Positions 24,473 through 36,299 of a stretch of DNA of 64,000 nt are shown here, in pieces. The notes beneath the pieces are model-generated. The model was not told the origin of the DNA. It was given only the letters and a program-made list of their open reading frames with translations, and did no database searches. The position numbers and the translations under genes are program-made. Positions within the stretch are counted from its first letter, which is position 1. Every line of letters begins with the position of its first letter. The stretch covers positions 1 to 64,000 of the forward strand of contig CALYLX010000068.1 in assembly GCA_944990035.1 (NCBI GenBank). Reading direction: 5' to 3'. The DNA is from Clitopilus passeckerianus (Eukaryota; Basidiomycota; Agaricomycetes; Agaricales; Entolomataceae).

Positions 24473-25443
24473 TTAGGGACCAGCTGTAATCTATACCGTC
24501 TTCGAAAATCTGAACAAGTCTAAAGCATCGATAATCTCAACTAGGACTAGACTCGATCGATCAAGTGGCGAGTATTTCAGATATGTTGGGGGTCCTTGAC
24601 CATGTGGCTATCGGACTAAACCATGAATGAAGTTTATTGACACAATCGAGCGATTTGGTGGGGATGGCGTATGTTCGAGTTCTTCTGTGGCGACTATCAT
24701 GATATCATGAGTGTGTTTGGCTTTACCCAATCTTGATTGTTCGTTTCGCCAGAGATTTCTCGTCTTCGGTATCTTCGTCCTGTCTGAAAGAGATCCCCTT
24801 CAGACTCTATCATACCCCTTCCGGAGCCGGCCCAACCGAAAGGACGCAGCATGTTGCAACCAGACTGGTCGTCAGAGGTGCCTTGCATTGACAGCCTCTA
24901 AGCGTTGGGACTGATCTTTCTCTGCTGAAGGCTCCCTGAGGTTGGGGGAACACGTCTCGAGCTCCCTAGTCTACGTTATCGAGGCAAGGATTGTTGCTGA
25001 TGTGCATAACGGGAGGCACAGGTACGGGGACATTGCACAGGGGACCGAAGTATCCATATCTTTCACATACGGAGAGACTGACATTCAAGGATGCTTTTGA
25101 TGCAACACAAGCGCTTTTAGAGCGCTTCAGTGGGAAAAAGATGTCATAGTTTGAACCGACAGACCTGCGGGGCCAATAGGAGCCTTTTGAATGATGGTTG
25201 TAGATGGTCAGTAGGAAGTCTTCCGCCAATCTTCCTTCTCGGTTGATGGAGCAGCAAGCTATCCATTCCCTTGGATCTGACCTCGTGAGGCATTTAGTGC
25301 AGAAGCCGAGAGTACTTTTGGAGTCCCCAAGAACAGTTCTGTGCCAATTGAACAATTTTTTCTCGATACAAGGCGAAATAAAATTTCTTTACTCACATGG
25401 CTGTCACTCATCCTATTGAGTCGGATGAGATACACAAGCGACT
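24473..25443. other. Intergenic region downstream of EMC1
   Basis: Nearly 1 kb. A minus-strand frame at 24966-25355 (129 codons, no ATG at its head) reads through part of it and could be a 3' exon of the uncertain gene to its right, but no splice join was convincing. No repeat or RNA gene recognised. Confidence 0.3.
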
Positions 25444-25911
25444 TCATTCATTCGTTGTAGCAGTTGTCCACGTTCGACATTCCTGTGATTCTACGACAGG
25501 ATTAATGCTTTGGTTTACCTCGAGAATACTTTCGCATGCTATTTGCTCATCCCGAGCCTTTTGGTTGCAAGATAAGAAGACGTTCATCAGTCCAGCGACA
25601 TCTTTCGAGTTGGTGATAACCTGTGCAATGTCTTGTTTCGTAGGAACCAAGGAGACATTTGATAGCCAGCATATGCATCCCCTCCCATGAAGATCATATG
25701 ATGCCCGTAAGTCTATCTTCCTTGCCTTTACGGAGAAAGAAACCAACAAGAAGCATGCAGCTTCTTGCGATCGTTTGTTGGGGTTTTCTGTCGAGCTCAG
25801 GTGTCGGTTACCAATGGCTAACGGATCCGCATCAAATAACAGTTGATCCGACTGGGAAATCTCGATCATTGTGCAGGGTTCCCGCACCTTGACCAAGTCC
25901 TCCCAAGTCAT
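25444..25911 (-). CDS. Hypothetical protein, uncertain
   Basis: A frame of 155 codons opening with ATG 25911 (MTWEDLVKVREPCTMIEISQ) and ending WTTATTNE. No domain, signal peptide or membrane helix is visible. It may be part of a longer spliced gene running left to about 24966. Coding status is weak and rests on length and an ATG start only. Confidence 0.3.
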   Translation of the reverse strand: MTWEDLVKVREPCTMIEISQSDQLLFDADPLAIGNRHLSSTENPNKRSQEAACFLLVSFSVKARKIDLRASYDLHGRGCICWLSNVSLVPTKQDIAQVITNSKDVAGLMNVFLSCNQKARDEQIACESILEVNQSINPVVESQECRTWTTATTNE

Positions 25912-26405
25912 TCCGGTGGGAGATGTGGCAAATCGTGTGTACTGAGCTTAGAGTGGGGTAAACCTAATTTGAACTGAAATCGTGGTTCCTGCTGACTTCG
26001 CGCTCAGGTTTTTCACAGTTCCTGGCACCTTTATCCGAGCTTTTCACTGGGAGGAACCGTTCTTCAGCTTCTCATTGCAATCGTATGACATCCTAGAGGC
26101 CACAAACCCGGCTGTCATTGGTTGCTGATCAGGGTTTCAATCAACTTGTCAAGCTGCTGGAGTCTATCTGGTGTCAAATGCCATTACATCCACAGACTCG
26201 TCTTGGGCAATTTGGACGTGGCTGCCAAATGGAGACCTGGGATTGATGAGTTTTACCGGGTGTGGCACATCGAGTGCGACATGTTTCCTACCTGTAACTC
26301 CATGGCAATCCTGCATGGCTGCTTCGGACTCCTCATCATTTATATGGTGCCAATTCCTTGAGAACATCTAACCACCCCCTTGCCCCTCCCCGCTATATTC
26401 GAGAT
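25912..26405. other. Intergenic region upstream of DUF6534 gene
   Basis: About 490 bases. It should hold the promoter of the membrane-protein gene to the right. Short overlapping frames only; nothing recognised. Confidence 0.4.
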
Positions 26406-28043
26406 ATGGCTCCCCAAGCGCTCGTTCCAGGTGTTCCACCCAACGTTGCTCTTCTGTAAGTCACTGTCAGCCGCTTCAATGAAGCATCCACTCATCTGCC
26501 TCCGAATCTTTCAGAGCTGGACCTATCGTATGTGCCAACGAAGTAGACTTGGTTTCCCAACCCCAACTCACCTTCTGCATAGCTCCTGGGTAGCTTGTTC
26601 GGATACGGTCTCTACGGAATCTTGGTCGTACAGCTCTGTAAGCGATTGAGATACCTTTTGTCTTCAGACTCTTTCTTACCGATAATGCCTCAGATATGTA
26701 CTGGAACAATTTCCCAAAGGACTCTCGTTATCTCAAGTGGACTGGTACGACCTGCCCAACGATGATCACATCCGGAACCCACATCTAATGCGAATGACAG
26801 TCTGGATAGTGTTCTTGATAGATACCATTATCACCGTTTTCGGTACGGTTGCGGCCTGGAACCTTCTCGCTAGTGGATGGGGTAATCCTGAAGTCCTATT
26901 GCCTCTCGACTGGCCGTTCACAGGGCTGCCATTTCTCTCTGGTGTTGGTAAGCCAAGCGTCTAGACTTGGATAAACCTGTTGGCTAATCCCTCCATGTAG
27001 TCGCCTCTATCTTGCACTTCTTCTTCGCATGGAGAATCTGGAAGCTCCGTTCATCTATCTACCTCCCGATCTTTATCTGCATTGTATGTACCCTGGTAAT
27101 CGGCTACAGTTTCCCATTGGCTCATGGGCTGTTCTTCCTAGCTTTCGCTGATATCATGTGGCATGGCGACCTACTCTGGTATTGCTGTGAGTATCAAAGC
27201 GCCTCTCCTGCGCCAGCTTCAGCTAATTCCATCCCAGACCCGCATCCTTGGCCTCAAACGTATAGGCGAACTGAAGCCCTTCGTCATTGTATGATTTCAA
27301 CCCCACTGTTCCTGAGCTTATCACTTAAATGACACCCATCTAGACTTGGCTCGGAGGAAATACCCTGACTGATATTATCATCACTTTAGCCATGGTCCAC
27401 ATTGTAAGTGTAACTCGCCTCTGGGATTGTTATCAGCCACTAAAGTCCGTATCAGCTCTCGACCGCTAAGCGTTCAACTGTGTTCAGCCATTCAGTATCA
27501 AAGGTGTCAAAGCTCATTACGCTCACCGTCGAAACCGGAATGGCTACTGCCCTAGGAGCTCTCAGTGAACTCATCCTGTTCGTCGTTTTCCCCACGAACA
27601 ACATGCACTTCCTACCGTAAGTCCTGTACACATATAGGTCTCGTCGAATTAATCTAAAATCTATCCATTTGTAGATTCCTTATGCTCGCCAAGCTCTACT
27701 CGAACACGATCCTTGCTACCTTGAACTCGAGGTCCTCACTTGGAAAGACCGAGAACAAGCCTGCTCTCTGGAATGATCAATCTGCTCGTTCAATCACCAT
27801 GTCCGGCGGATCGGTTACTGGGCAGGGTATCCCTCGATCTGTTCCTGTGCCGGTGACTCTGCCGCATGGAGGAGGAGTTCAGATCTCCACCACTATTGAG
27901 CGCAGGGACGACGTCGAGATGTACGCTATGGAGGTGAGTATTTGGACTAAACGCCTTAGATTACTTGGACACTGATTCAAATCTTGCAGAAGGACAACCA
28001 TTACCAGTGGAAACCCCAGCAACGAAGCTTCCTACCGAACTGA
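26406..28043 (+). CDS. DUF6534 seven-helix membrane protein
   Basis: Member of a large Agaricomycete family of unknown function with seven membrane helices. Start ATG 26406 (MAPQALVPGVPPNVALLAGP). Splicing out five to seven short introns gives ILLGSLFGYGLYGILVVQL, YMYWNNFPKDSRYLKWT, VWIVFLIDTIITVFGTVAAW, LHFFFAWRIWKLRSSIYLP, IFICIVCTLVIGYSFPLA and TDIIITLAMVHI. The DUF6534 core follows: LITLTVETGMATALGALSEL, ILFVVFPTNNMHFLP, then FLMLAKLYSNTILATLNSR, which fits the family's last-helix signature. The cytosolic tail is Ser/Thr-rich and ends QRSFLPN at TGA 28041-28043. The exon pattern around 27190-27345 is not fully resolved. It looks intact. Confidence 0.85.
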
Positions 28044-28416
28044 GCGCTGGTTCAGCTCTTAAATTGTTATTCGTAACTTTATTCGAGCCCGGGTAGTTGT
28101 AAAAATAGTGTTGTATACTAATCTGGGTTACTTTATCCCTTCGTCTATCTTTATCGCTAACTAGCGGACTTCCTTTACATATGGTCTTGGCTCTTGGAGA
28201 GCGAGCAAATACAAGCGCCTTTTGCTTCATTCATCCCCGTGTACAACCAACTGCAATGATCGGCGATCAGGATATTTTTGGCCCCTTGCCTCGAGGCGCC
28301 ACCCTTTGTTAATTGCTTCGCGTCCTTTCAACACACGTGATGGCCCATTCAAAACCATTGTTGGATTCATTCAGTAACTACCAGCTCGTTCGTGCAAACC
28401 AACGAGTACGTATAAG
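28044..28416. other. Intergenic region
   Basis: About 370 bases between the DUF6534 stop and the MYND gene start. Holds one terminator and one promoter by position; no motif recognised. Confidence 0.4.
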
Positions 28417-29866
28417 ATGAATCGTCGCCACGGAATGGAGGCCTCGTTTGGTATCGGTGGTGGCACCGTTTCAAAGAATGGTCAGAAACTGTAAGTACAT
28501 GCCTGCAAGATGCCAGCTTCTTCCACGACGATGACCTGGTAAACAACAGAGTCGAGAAGGCAGAAGCTTTCTGTCGTAAAGGGCAACCCCTGAAAGCAGT
28601 CCCGTACTTGGAGGCCGCTTTCAAAGAGAATCCTGAAAACCTAGATGCTGCTATCCAACTAGGGTTTCTTTGTGGCAAAGAAGGGTGCCTCATCATCCTG
28701 GAGAATGCTGAGCTCGTTGGTAACTATTCCCACTCCGGATTGCAACGCTCTCTTACGGCTTACCATGATTGTGACAGGTCGGCAGGGCCTAAAGAGGCGC
28801 CTGGGTCAAGATTGCTTTGATGATTCTAGTGACTGTGTGGGCCGCTTCTGGGGAATTCTCGAGACGCGTCCCTACATGCGCGTAATGCAAGCTCTTGTTC
28901 GCGTTTATTATGAGAACGGCCAGGTGGATAAATCAGCGTAAGTCGAAATCCAGTCCTTCCACGTTGAAACCCTCTGTCCTAATTTGACCGCAGATCGACA
29001 ATCATCGAGATGCTTAGACTTTGCCCGGGAGACAATATGAGCCAGAGGACTTGGCTGGCATCGATCCTCCTTCATCTTGATCGTAACTCCGATGCGTTGT
29101 TCTTTGCTCAAGCATGGCTAGAGGGTTTCTTTGGCAACGGATCTCCTACACGGGGAGGACCTAGTGGTACAAGATTTGGACCTCCAAGCCGTGAACTGTT
29201 TCCTCCCGATAAAGTCAAGAAATTGTGCGAGTTTGGCGACGGAACCTTCCTCTATACGGCGGCGCTAGCATGCTTCAGGCTATACGGTGACTGCGAACAA
29301 TCTCGTCACTACCTTAAAATTGCCGTGACGGTTCAACCTCATGTATTGCTCAAGGTTCTAGCGCGAGTCAGGAAGCCAGGTATGCATATAAACCCATTTT
29401 TGGACCTCGCATAGTAACACCATATTCAGAGAATTTGAACATGGATCCTAGGCAACATAACGGACCAGAGGATGCCCAAGACTACCTATGGTTAGCCCAA
29501 GATCTCTGGATGAAACCTAACGTATGGGACTGGGCGAATAACAATAAAGGCGTCGGGAATACACTGCTCAAGACTTGCAACAGAGAGGGCTGTCACAACA
29601 AAGAAACCCAAATCGCAGAATTCAAGCGGTGTGCAGGATGCCACAAGGTAAGTTGATTCTTCAATGAAATCTAATTTATACTAAGGTTCTATACTTTCTA
29701 GCCTCGTTATTGCGGCAAAGAGTGTCAAGCCGCTGATTGGCCGGTGCACAAGGGTCCATGTAAAGCTCACAAGCAATACAAATCTGCCATCCGTTCCTTC
29801 GCCATGGGAAAACCGGTACCTTCAGCTGGGATCCCTATGATGGCTTCCGCGGATTTCAGTTACTAA
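28417..29866 (+). CDS. TPR-like protein with C-terminal MYND zinc finger
   Basis: Start ATG 28417 (MNRRHGMEASFGIGGGTVSK). The N-terminal two thirds are helical repeats of TPR character (AEAFCRKGQPLKAVPYLEAA, NPENLDAAIQLGFL, MQALVRVYYENGQVDKSA, LASILLHLDRNSDALFFAQA). The C-terminus carries a MYND finger with all zinc ligands: CNREGC, then CAGC, YCGKEC and HKGPC, close to the consensus C-x4-C...C-x2-C...C-x3-C...H-x3-C. MYND fingers mediate protein contacts, and such TPR-MYND proteins are abundant in Agaricomycetes. Five introns; stop TAA 29864-29866. No SET domain was seen between the parts. Partner and process unknown. Confidence 0.82.
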
Positions 29867-30115
29867 ATATATGGTCCAACATATCCTTTCGTCTACAATC
29901 CATGATACCATTCAAATACGGAGAACCTCTAATACAAGGCATACAATTTACAATTGACATACTCCATAAATTAGCCGCTACAGGTTTGTTGAGTGAAATG
30001 ATGAAAGTTCCGGATAGTTGAGGATTCCATGAATGCAGGGAATCATTTCTCCGTTGGGATTTTATGCGGGAGCTAGAGGAGCTAACCGCTCTCGGATTTT
30101 GTTGTCCTCAAGTGC

Positions 30116-33100
30116 CTAAGCACCTCCGGCGATAGCCCAGAGGGCTTTCACGACCGGGCTCTTCCCATCCTCATTAGCATGAGTACCACTCTCCAGCTTC
30201 CACTTCGCATCCGTGCCCCTCCCGTTTGTTGAACAGGTTTCGGAGCCCTCAATATCGTTCATTCGTCGCAGGAGCTTTTCGTCTCCACTGACGACGAGGG
30301 CGAAGTCAATCTCCTCCCCAGCTCCTCCGTCAATACCGCTTCCACCCCATCCCCACCCACTACCACCGTATCCGGAATGAGCATCGAGAAGATCTGGAGA
30401 CATCCAGGATCGAGAAATGGGGGAGCGTGCGGGTCCTCCGGGATGGAGGATGGCGCCGACTGCGGTAGACCGAGAAACGTTATTGGGGAGGACAAGGAAG
30501 GAGTTTTTGCCAGGGATGATGCGCAGACCATAACGTTCTCCGAGACTGTCGAAGATGTGATTCTGTGCCTCGGCCGCTTGCCTACGTGCCCACTGACGAT
30601 CTGCACTGTCAGTCCCATCTGGACCCGATGGGCCAACACCTGTCCAGAAACGCCATACAATAGAGGCATCACGTTCCTCTACGAAGGATCCAGGCGTGCG
30701 TTCCGTGAACTATCAATAGGACGTTAGTCAAAGGCGGAAAAGGCGATGGACAGAACACATACATAGTTCAGGATCTCCAAGCAAGCAGTTTTCCAGGTAA
30801 AGTTCACATTCTGAACCATGTTAATCCACTCTCCTCCTTCCCCTGGAGCAGCCTTCTGGCCAGCTGGCCCGCCAAATGACTGAGGTGGCGAAGAAGTAAC
30901 GGGCGAACTGTAGGTTGGGCTTCTAGGTGGGCTGTAGGTCATGGATGACATTGAACCTGAACGATAGTGGGGAGGTCGCGTCTTGGCGATGGTCTTGATG
31001 AAGCATCCATTCTCAGCACTAAAGGTACGTGTTGAGACCAGAGCAGCATGGGTATCCAAAGAATTCGACTCACACAATGCCCAGCTTGGGGATCCGGTCT
31101 GCAATTCTCTGCAGCAACCCCTTCATCCGGAGCCCGCTCAACAACCAGACCTCATTCCTTCGATCCTCCGTGAGCTTTTCTAGCAACCTCACGACATCCG
31201 AAGGGACCCGAATCCTGTCATTCGACACCTCTCCTGACGTATTCTTGTCAAGAACATCCTCAACACCTGGTGTGCCGACATCCGCATAATCTTCCTCCAT
31301 TTTCAGCAGTCCCATCCTGCTCAAATTACGAACCCAGAGGGTTCCTTCGAAGTCGAGGAGAATGAGCCTTCTTCTTGAGTGCCTGTAGCGAGGTTGAATG
31401 CGAACAGGATCGAATATGGGAACAGCGTCAACATTTCCGTCGTTGGTCGCGGAACGATTCTCGGCATGGGCGCGAAGGGTCCGGTTGAGGAAAGAGGTGA
31501 CAAAGGCTTGAGCGGTTTGAGTGGTGACGTGATTATGCAAATCCTGGAGGGGTGTCAGCGGGTTTTGGCCGACTTAGTTTTCGGCAAGACCAACCTCCCA
31601 GCGCATTTGGGCTTCTTCGTCTTCCATAGCCAGGGCTTGGTACATGGCTTCGGCGGTACCGCGGGTATCCCAAGGGTTGATAGCAATACAGCTCCTGAAG
31701 CCGCTGTAACTATAACTTCCGGTAAACTGAGCGAGGGAATGTCAGAAGACGTTGCAGACACGTAAAGCCCAAGGCACGAACCTCGCTGAGAATCAACGGC
31801 CTGAATCTTCCTTCCTGGCACTCGACAAACTCGTGACTCCTGAGGGCCATTCCCTCTCGCAAACTCGCCACAATGAATGCATCCGCAACACTGAGAAGAG
31901 CAAGGTATTGGCTGAATGTGATATCTTGGGTATGGAGGAACACGACCGGTTGGTAAGTGAGGGAAGAGAATCGAGAATTAATGCGTGAAATAGCGTCTGT
32001 AACAGCAATGGATTCCGGGGAATGAGTGGGTCCAGAAGTTGGGAGGGCCACTTGGATGAGAATGGCCTTGCCCTGGTATTCTGGGTGTTTATCTAGGAAA
32101 TATTCGAAGGCACGAATCTTATGACGAACACCCTATAAATACCAGTTGATCAGTAGTGTCCTGGGCTGCTCAAGAGTCAACTTTACCTGTACTTCATCTA
32201 GTTTATCACGTCCGACAAAGAGCTTCATTCCTGCGTAACGCTGGGTCAACAACTGGATCCAGTCGCCAACTTCAGGATCAGCCCTATAATCTAATTAGAG
32301 ACTTTCTGATTATAGGTGAGAAAACAACTTACTTCTTTTCCTTGGTCTGCCAGACGTCGATTCCCATAGGGAAGACTCCGACATCTACAAATCTACCCCT
32401 GGCTTGTTTTCCGTCTTGGCTCACAGCCTTGACATTATCTCCGCCAGCGGCGCCATCACCATCTGCGACCTGAATGCCTTTTGGGAGGGCTTCGTACGCC
32501 ATGATACGACTGACGGTGGCCCTAAAGTGCCTGGCATAATTGGCAGTTTGGAAGCCAACGAGATCAGCTCCAAGGACACCGCGAAGGAGATCATGGCGCA
32601 TGGAGAGGCACCTGAAAATCTCGGATGAGGGGAAGGCTACATGCATGAAGAAGCCGATAGGAGTGGAAGGTGGGATCTTGCCAGAGGACCGCAGGAGGGC
32701 AGGCAGTAGCATGAGATGGTAATCATTGACCCAGATGATGTCACCATCCTGGTGGTTCGCGATGATAGCGTCTGCGAACTTCTGGTTGACTGCGACATAT
32801 TGAGAGTAGGAGGCGGATTCGTAGAATGTTTTGGTACGGGGTGCGTCGGGGATAGCATAGTGGAGGCAGGGCCAAAGGACTTGGTGACAGAATTCGTCAT
32901 AACAGCTGTTGAATTCTGCATCGGGAACCCAGACGGGCAGACTTGGATGTAAAAATTGTCCTGACAGCTGTTTTCCAATGGCATTACGTTGAGAGGGAGG
33001 GATTGAATCGACGGGGCAACCCAGTGTCCCGACCCAAAGCTTGTTCTTGATTTTAGGTGCTAAGCTGTCAATGGCATTCTTCAAGCCTCCATTGCAATGT

Positions 33101-33535
33101 GAGTTGGGCTCCAAGAACCAGGCATCACGGCGGAGTGAGTCCGTCCTGACCAGACCCTCTCCGAATGATGCCCGACGACGTGCTGAGGATGAACGGGACT
33201 GTCGGCGGCGAATGGCATCCTTGCTGAGGCGTTCTTGGTTGCTAGCACTGGGAATAACTGCATTGGCGAATGGGTTCTGCGACTCAATAGTTGGTGAATT
33301 GGCCGCTGGGGTTGGATTCCTCGTTGACTTGACCTTGAGATCCTCGACGATACTCTTGAGACCGCCAGTCAGGTTCGATCCCAGGGCCAACTTGGTCTTC
33401 GCTTCGACATCACCCAATCCTGATGGACGTCGACCAAACCCTGGCTCAAGCGAGGACTCGAGGCCAATGGTGTCAGGAAGGAACAGAGATGCGATAACAA
33501 CTCTATGGCCACGGAACGAAGTCATTGTGCTAGAC
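30116..33535 (-). CDS. Trehalose-6-phosphate synthase complex subunit, Tps3/Tsl1-like
   Basis: GT20 synthase-like domain fused to an HAD phosphatase-like domain, as in Tps2, Tps3 and Tsl1. Start ATG 33535 (MTSFRGHRVVIASLFLPDT); an in-frame ATG at 33612 is possible. A Ser/Arg-rich N-terminal segment precedes LWVGTLGCPVDSIP. The GT20 body includes YVAVNQKFADAIIANHQDGD, IIWVNDYHLMLLPALLR, IGFFMHVAFPSSEIFRCL, GADLVGFQTANYARHF and a loop REGMALRSHEF where active synthases have RDGMNL. The C-terminal HAD motif I is DFEGT, with Glu where Tps2-type phosphatases have DxDGT. Motif IV reads SGDEKLL rather than GDDxxDE. Both suggest a non-catalytic regulatory subunit (inference). Introns are short; TAG at 30118-30116. 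Role: trehalose synthesis and stress tolerance in the cytosol. Confidence 0.88.
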
Positions 33536-33913
33536 GATGAGCAAGGGGGTCCAGCCAGAGCCACTGTTATAGTCTTTGAGAGCCTCGGCTCTTCCCGCAA
33601 TCGTTGGATCATTTCCAATTCCGGCACTCAACGCCCAAAATATTTTGCCTCCGTCGTCACTTTAGGCCTCATACCAACGTGCGTTAATGTTTGATATCAT
33701 CCGAAGTTCCTCCAATGCCCGCTATCTGATCTTTGTGCCCGTCTTGTTACGACGTTCTTGGCCGAACATTTTGTTACTCGTCTCATGATTGCTTGGATGA
33801 TTCCAGCCAGAACGTCATATGATTCCATCCAAAGATGTGTGCAGGCGAATCCCGAGTTTTAACTGAGTTGCAATTGACCCAGGCACCCTAATAGAAAAAT
33901 GGAAACGTTATGG
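33536..33913. other. Intergenic region upstream of trehalose gene
   Basis: About 380 bases. Contains the promoter of the trehalose gene (-) and the 3' flank of the orphan to its right. The nearest 90 bases could be coding if the ATG at 33612 is used. No stress-response element was identified with confidence. Confidence 0.4.
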
Positions 33914-35209
33914 CTAACAACTAATTACAGTAATATGCTGATATGTTCTTCTCAAAACACCTCCGTGCTCTCTCTGAACCATGTGTAACCTTCCTTCCCA
34001 GTCCGCGCCATACCCTTTGACTCTCCTGATATGGATGATCGGTGCTTCATGGAACCAAGTGGTCAACTTTTCCTTCGGTGTCTCCTCTCCAGGCTTCTTC
34101 TCATGGAAGAACTTCATCCACTCCCCCGTATTCATACGGGCGCTGCTGCTATTGCGAACCTCTGGCCTTCCCTCGAAGCTAACCTCCTCAACATCTGGAC
34201 ACCTACTAACAATCCCCCCTATAAGCCCGGCAGTGGTTCCATCTTGGAAAGACAGTTTCTTCACCCCAGGCCACTTGGTCCAAGCGGAAGGAAAACAAAC
34301 TGCCCCTCGAGGGATCTTCATGGTGTCGTCATCAATGGTAGGAACAAGGGGTTGTTCAAGGGCCGTTATACGCTTCGTCCGTCTATGGGGGTCTTCGAAA
34401 GTCCATGTAATATATACTTCAGTTACTTGAGGTGGAATGCCAGGCGTCAATGCTTCCATAATGTGGTGTAAGCCAGCATTGACGAAACGCAGATTGAGGG
34501 TATGAAGGTTTCGCAGAGGGACGCCAGTACCGTCTGAGAGGAAACGCGAAAGTGCGTTGGTGGAGTATCCGTATATGTCATAAACGGTTGGGGTGTGGAT
34601 GGGACTGTCGTATGAGGCAGTGAGAGTGACGGATTGGCAAAGTGCTTTGGGTGGAGGGAGGGCGGCGGGGGTAGGGAGAGTAGGAGGCGCACTGTACACG
34701 AGGCGGGAGGTCGATCGGAGGTAGTTCTGGTGTTGAGCGAGAGCCATAAGTTCGAGACGAGGTTGGCGTATGTATCCGTCTACCCTGAACCGAACATAGT
34801 CGAAGGTGTTATTGATATATACATGCGTTGAGGAGACTCGGAGGAAGAGAGAGCGCCAGGCTTTGCTCACATGCATGGAGCTTGCATAAAGGCGGTACCT
34901 CTCATCTTCGGTGAGATCAGAGCACCATGCGTCAAGGATAACACGCTGAAGAACTTTGGGCGAAAGTTCCGGGAGATGGCTCGGAGTCGGATGGGTGGGG
35001 TGAAGAGGGATTGTTTTAAGATTGGGGGAGGTTCTTGGTCGCTTTAAAAAGCGCGTCAATAGGCTTCGGCGACTTGGCGGCGAAGGTGAAGCAGGAGAAG
35101 CTGGGGCAGCCGACGTTTCGAGAGGAGGGCTGTGAGGAGGAGTACGAGAGAGAAGGCGGATTTCGCTCGCAGATGTCAAGGCCAGAATGCTGTTAGTCAT
35201 GTTAGTCAT
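33914..35209 (-). CDS. Hypothetical protein, F-box-like N-terminus, single exon
   Basis: 431 residues from ATG 35209 (MTNMTNSILALTSASEIRLL). The first 75 residues are Ser/Pro-rich and disordered. Then comes LPELSPKVLQRVILDAWCSD followed by SMHVSKAWRSLFLRVSSTHV, which resembles the layout of fungal F-box-like proteins (helical LP..., then 'V-KAW'), although a Skp1-binding F-box is not certain. The rest has beta/LRR-like pieces (NLHTLNLRFVNAGLHHIMEA, WPGVKKLSFQDGTTAGLIGG, CPDVEEVSFEGRPE) as in receptor-like F-box proteins. No intron, unlike most genes here. Function unknown; substrate-receptor role is only a guess. Confidence 0.7.
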   Translation of the reverse strand: MTNMTNSILALTSASEIRLLSRTPPHSPPLETSAAPASPASPSPPSRRSLLTRFLKRPRTSPNLKTIPLHPTHPTPSHLPELSPKVLQRVILDAWCSDLTEDERYRLYASSMHVSKAWRSLFLRVSSTHVYINNTFDYVRFRVDGYIRQPRLELMALAQHQNYLRSTSRLVYSAPPTLPTPAALPPPKALCQSVTLTASYDSPIHTPTVYDIYGYSTNALSRFLSDGTGVPLRNLHTLNLRFVNAGLHHIMEALTPGIPPQVTEVYITWTFEDPHRRTKRITALEQPLVPTIDDDTMKIPRGAVCFPSAWTKWPGVKKLSFQDGTTAGLIGGIVSRCPDVEEVSFEGRPEVRNSSSARMNTGEWMKFFHEKKPGEETPKEKLTTWFHEAPIIHIRRVKGYGADWEGRLHMVQREHGGVLRRTYQHITVISC

Positions 35210-35674
35210 GTTGGGAAGTCCTCCAGTTCAATCTCAAAGCGCCTTTATAGGCCATAATTATTTTAGGAGGAAAATGTCTGACCCTTCCGGCCTCCTGTTG
35301 GGCAAGCAACTCTTGAAGCAGGGGCAGTTCGGAAGAGGCAGCAGAGAGGAGATGAAAATGAGACTAGCTCTGGCTGGAAGTAACTTGGAAAGAATATCTA
35401 TGACCGAGAATGTTCTCTGCTATAAATACGATTTGCGGTGTAAGTGGGCCCTCGATTGAACTTTGAGCAGAGTAGAGATCGAGTCCTAAATCCAAGAAAA
35501 GGAATCAGGGAAGTCAGACCATAGGCGTTCTGTATAGGAGACCAAAGGAAAGCGCTGAGGACGTCACGTATTCAGCTCTTTTTGGAGCGTTGGCGTTGGA
35601 GGTCTGTGGGGTTGGGGGTCCGGGGGTCGTTGGGCGGGTCCAAGAGCTCGCGAAGAAAAGGGTAAAAGGATTCA
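35210..35674. other. Intergenic region
   Basis: About 465 bases between the orphan start and the tRNA-Thr 3' end. Short frames only. Confidence 0.4.
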
Positions 35675-35756
35675 TGCCACGTACCCGGATTGAACGAGTG
35701 ACCTTCTCATGACACAAGTGTACAAGTGAGACGCGCTACCACTACGCCAACGCGGC
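35675..35756 (-). tRNA. tRNA-Thr (anticodon TGT) with a 10-nt intron
   Basis: Read on the minus strand. Acceptor stem GCCGCGT pairs with ACGTGGC (one G-T), the D arm is GCGT-AGTGGTA-GCGC, and the anticodon stem is TCTCA/TGAGA. The T arm is ACTCG-TTCAATC-CGGGT, with discriminator A. The 17-nt anticodon region resolves as CT-TGT-A, a 10-nt intron (CACTTGTGTC) and A, so the intron sits after position 37 as usual in eukaryotic nuclear tRNA genes. No CCA is encoded. Confidence 0.88.
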
Positions 35757-36299
35757 GGATGACAAGGTGTTGTTCACGTTTGGCCAGACCGGCCAGATAG
35801 ATTCGTTGGACGGAATGATTCTAGATTATTATTGTTAATTACTAAGGCCTAAGATAAGTAAGAATGAATGAATGAAACAAGCCAGTGAGTCGTTACTAAT
35901 AGAGTATTAACTTTTTTTAAGAACCTTACTTGTAAACGTTGGGAATACTGCCATATGGGCAGGTAGTTACTCCCGCGCCTCTCGTGCTTCCTAAGTACGA
36001 AGCCGTGTCAACCAGGGCCCCAATATATCGGACGCTGGCGCAAGAATAGGCAGACAGGCGAGCACTCAGGACTTTAGCCTGCCAGCGGGCTGTTGTCGGC
36101 AAGTGTTGCTCTCAACCACGAGCATTCTTTCCTAGAATGTGTACAAGAGTTCCGCCCAAGAGGAGGAAGGTGGGCGACAGATGGGGGGATGCGCTAGCGT
36201 AATACAATGCCAGCACTTTTACGACATGATTTACGCAAGCTCCCAGAAAACATCTCGATTTGTGCCCGAATGGGACACCCACCGACCTCCAACAAAGAG
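35757..36299. other. Intergenic region
   Basis: About 540 bases upstream of the tRNA-Thr gene and downstream of the next orphan. AT-rich at 35815-35940, otherwise featureless. The run TGAATGAATGAA near 35862 is a short simple repeat. Confidence 0.4.
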
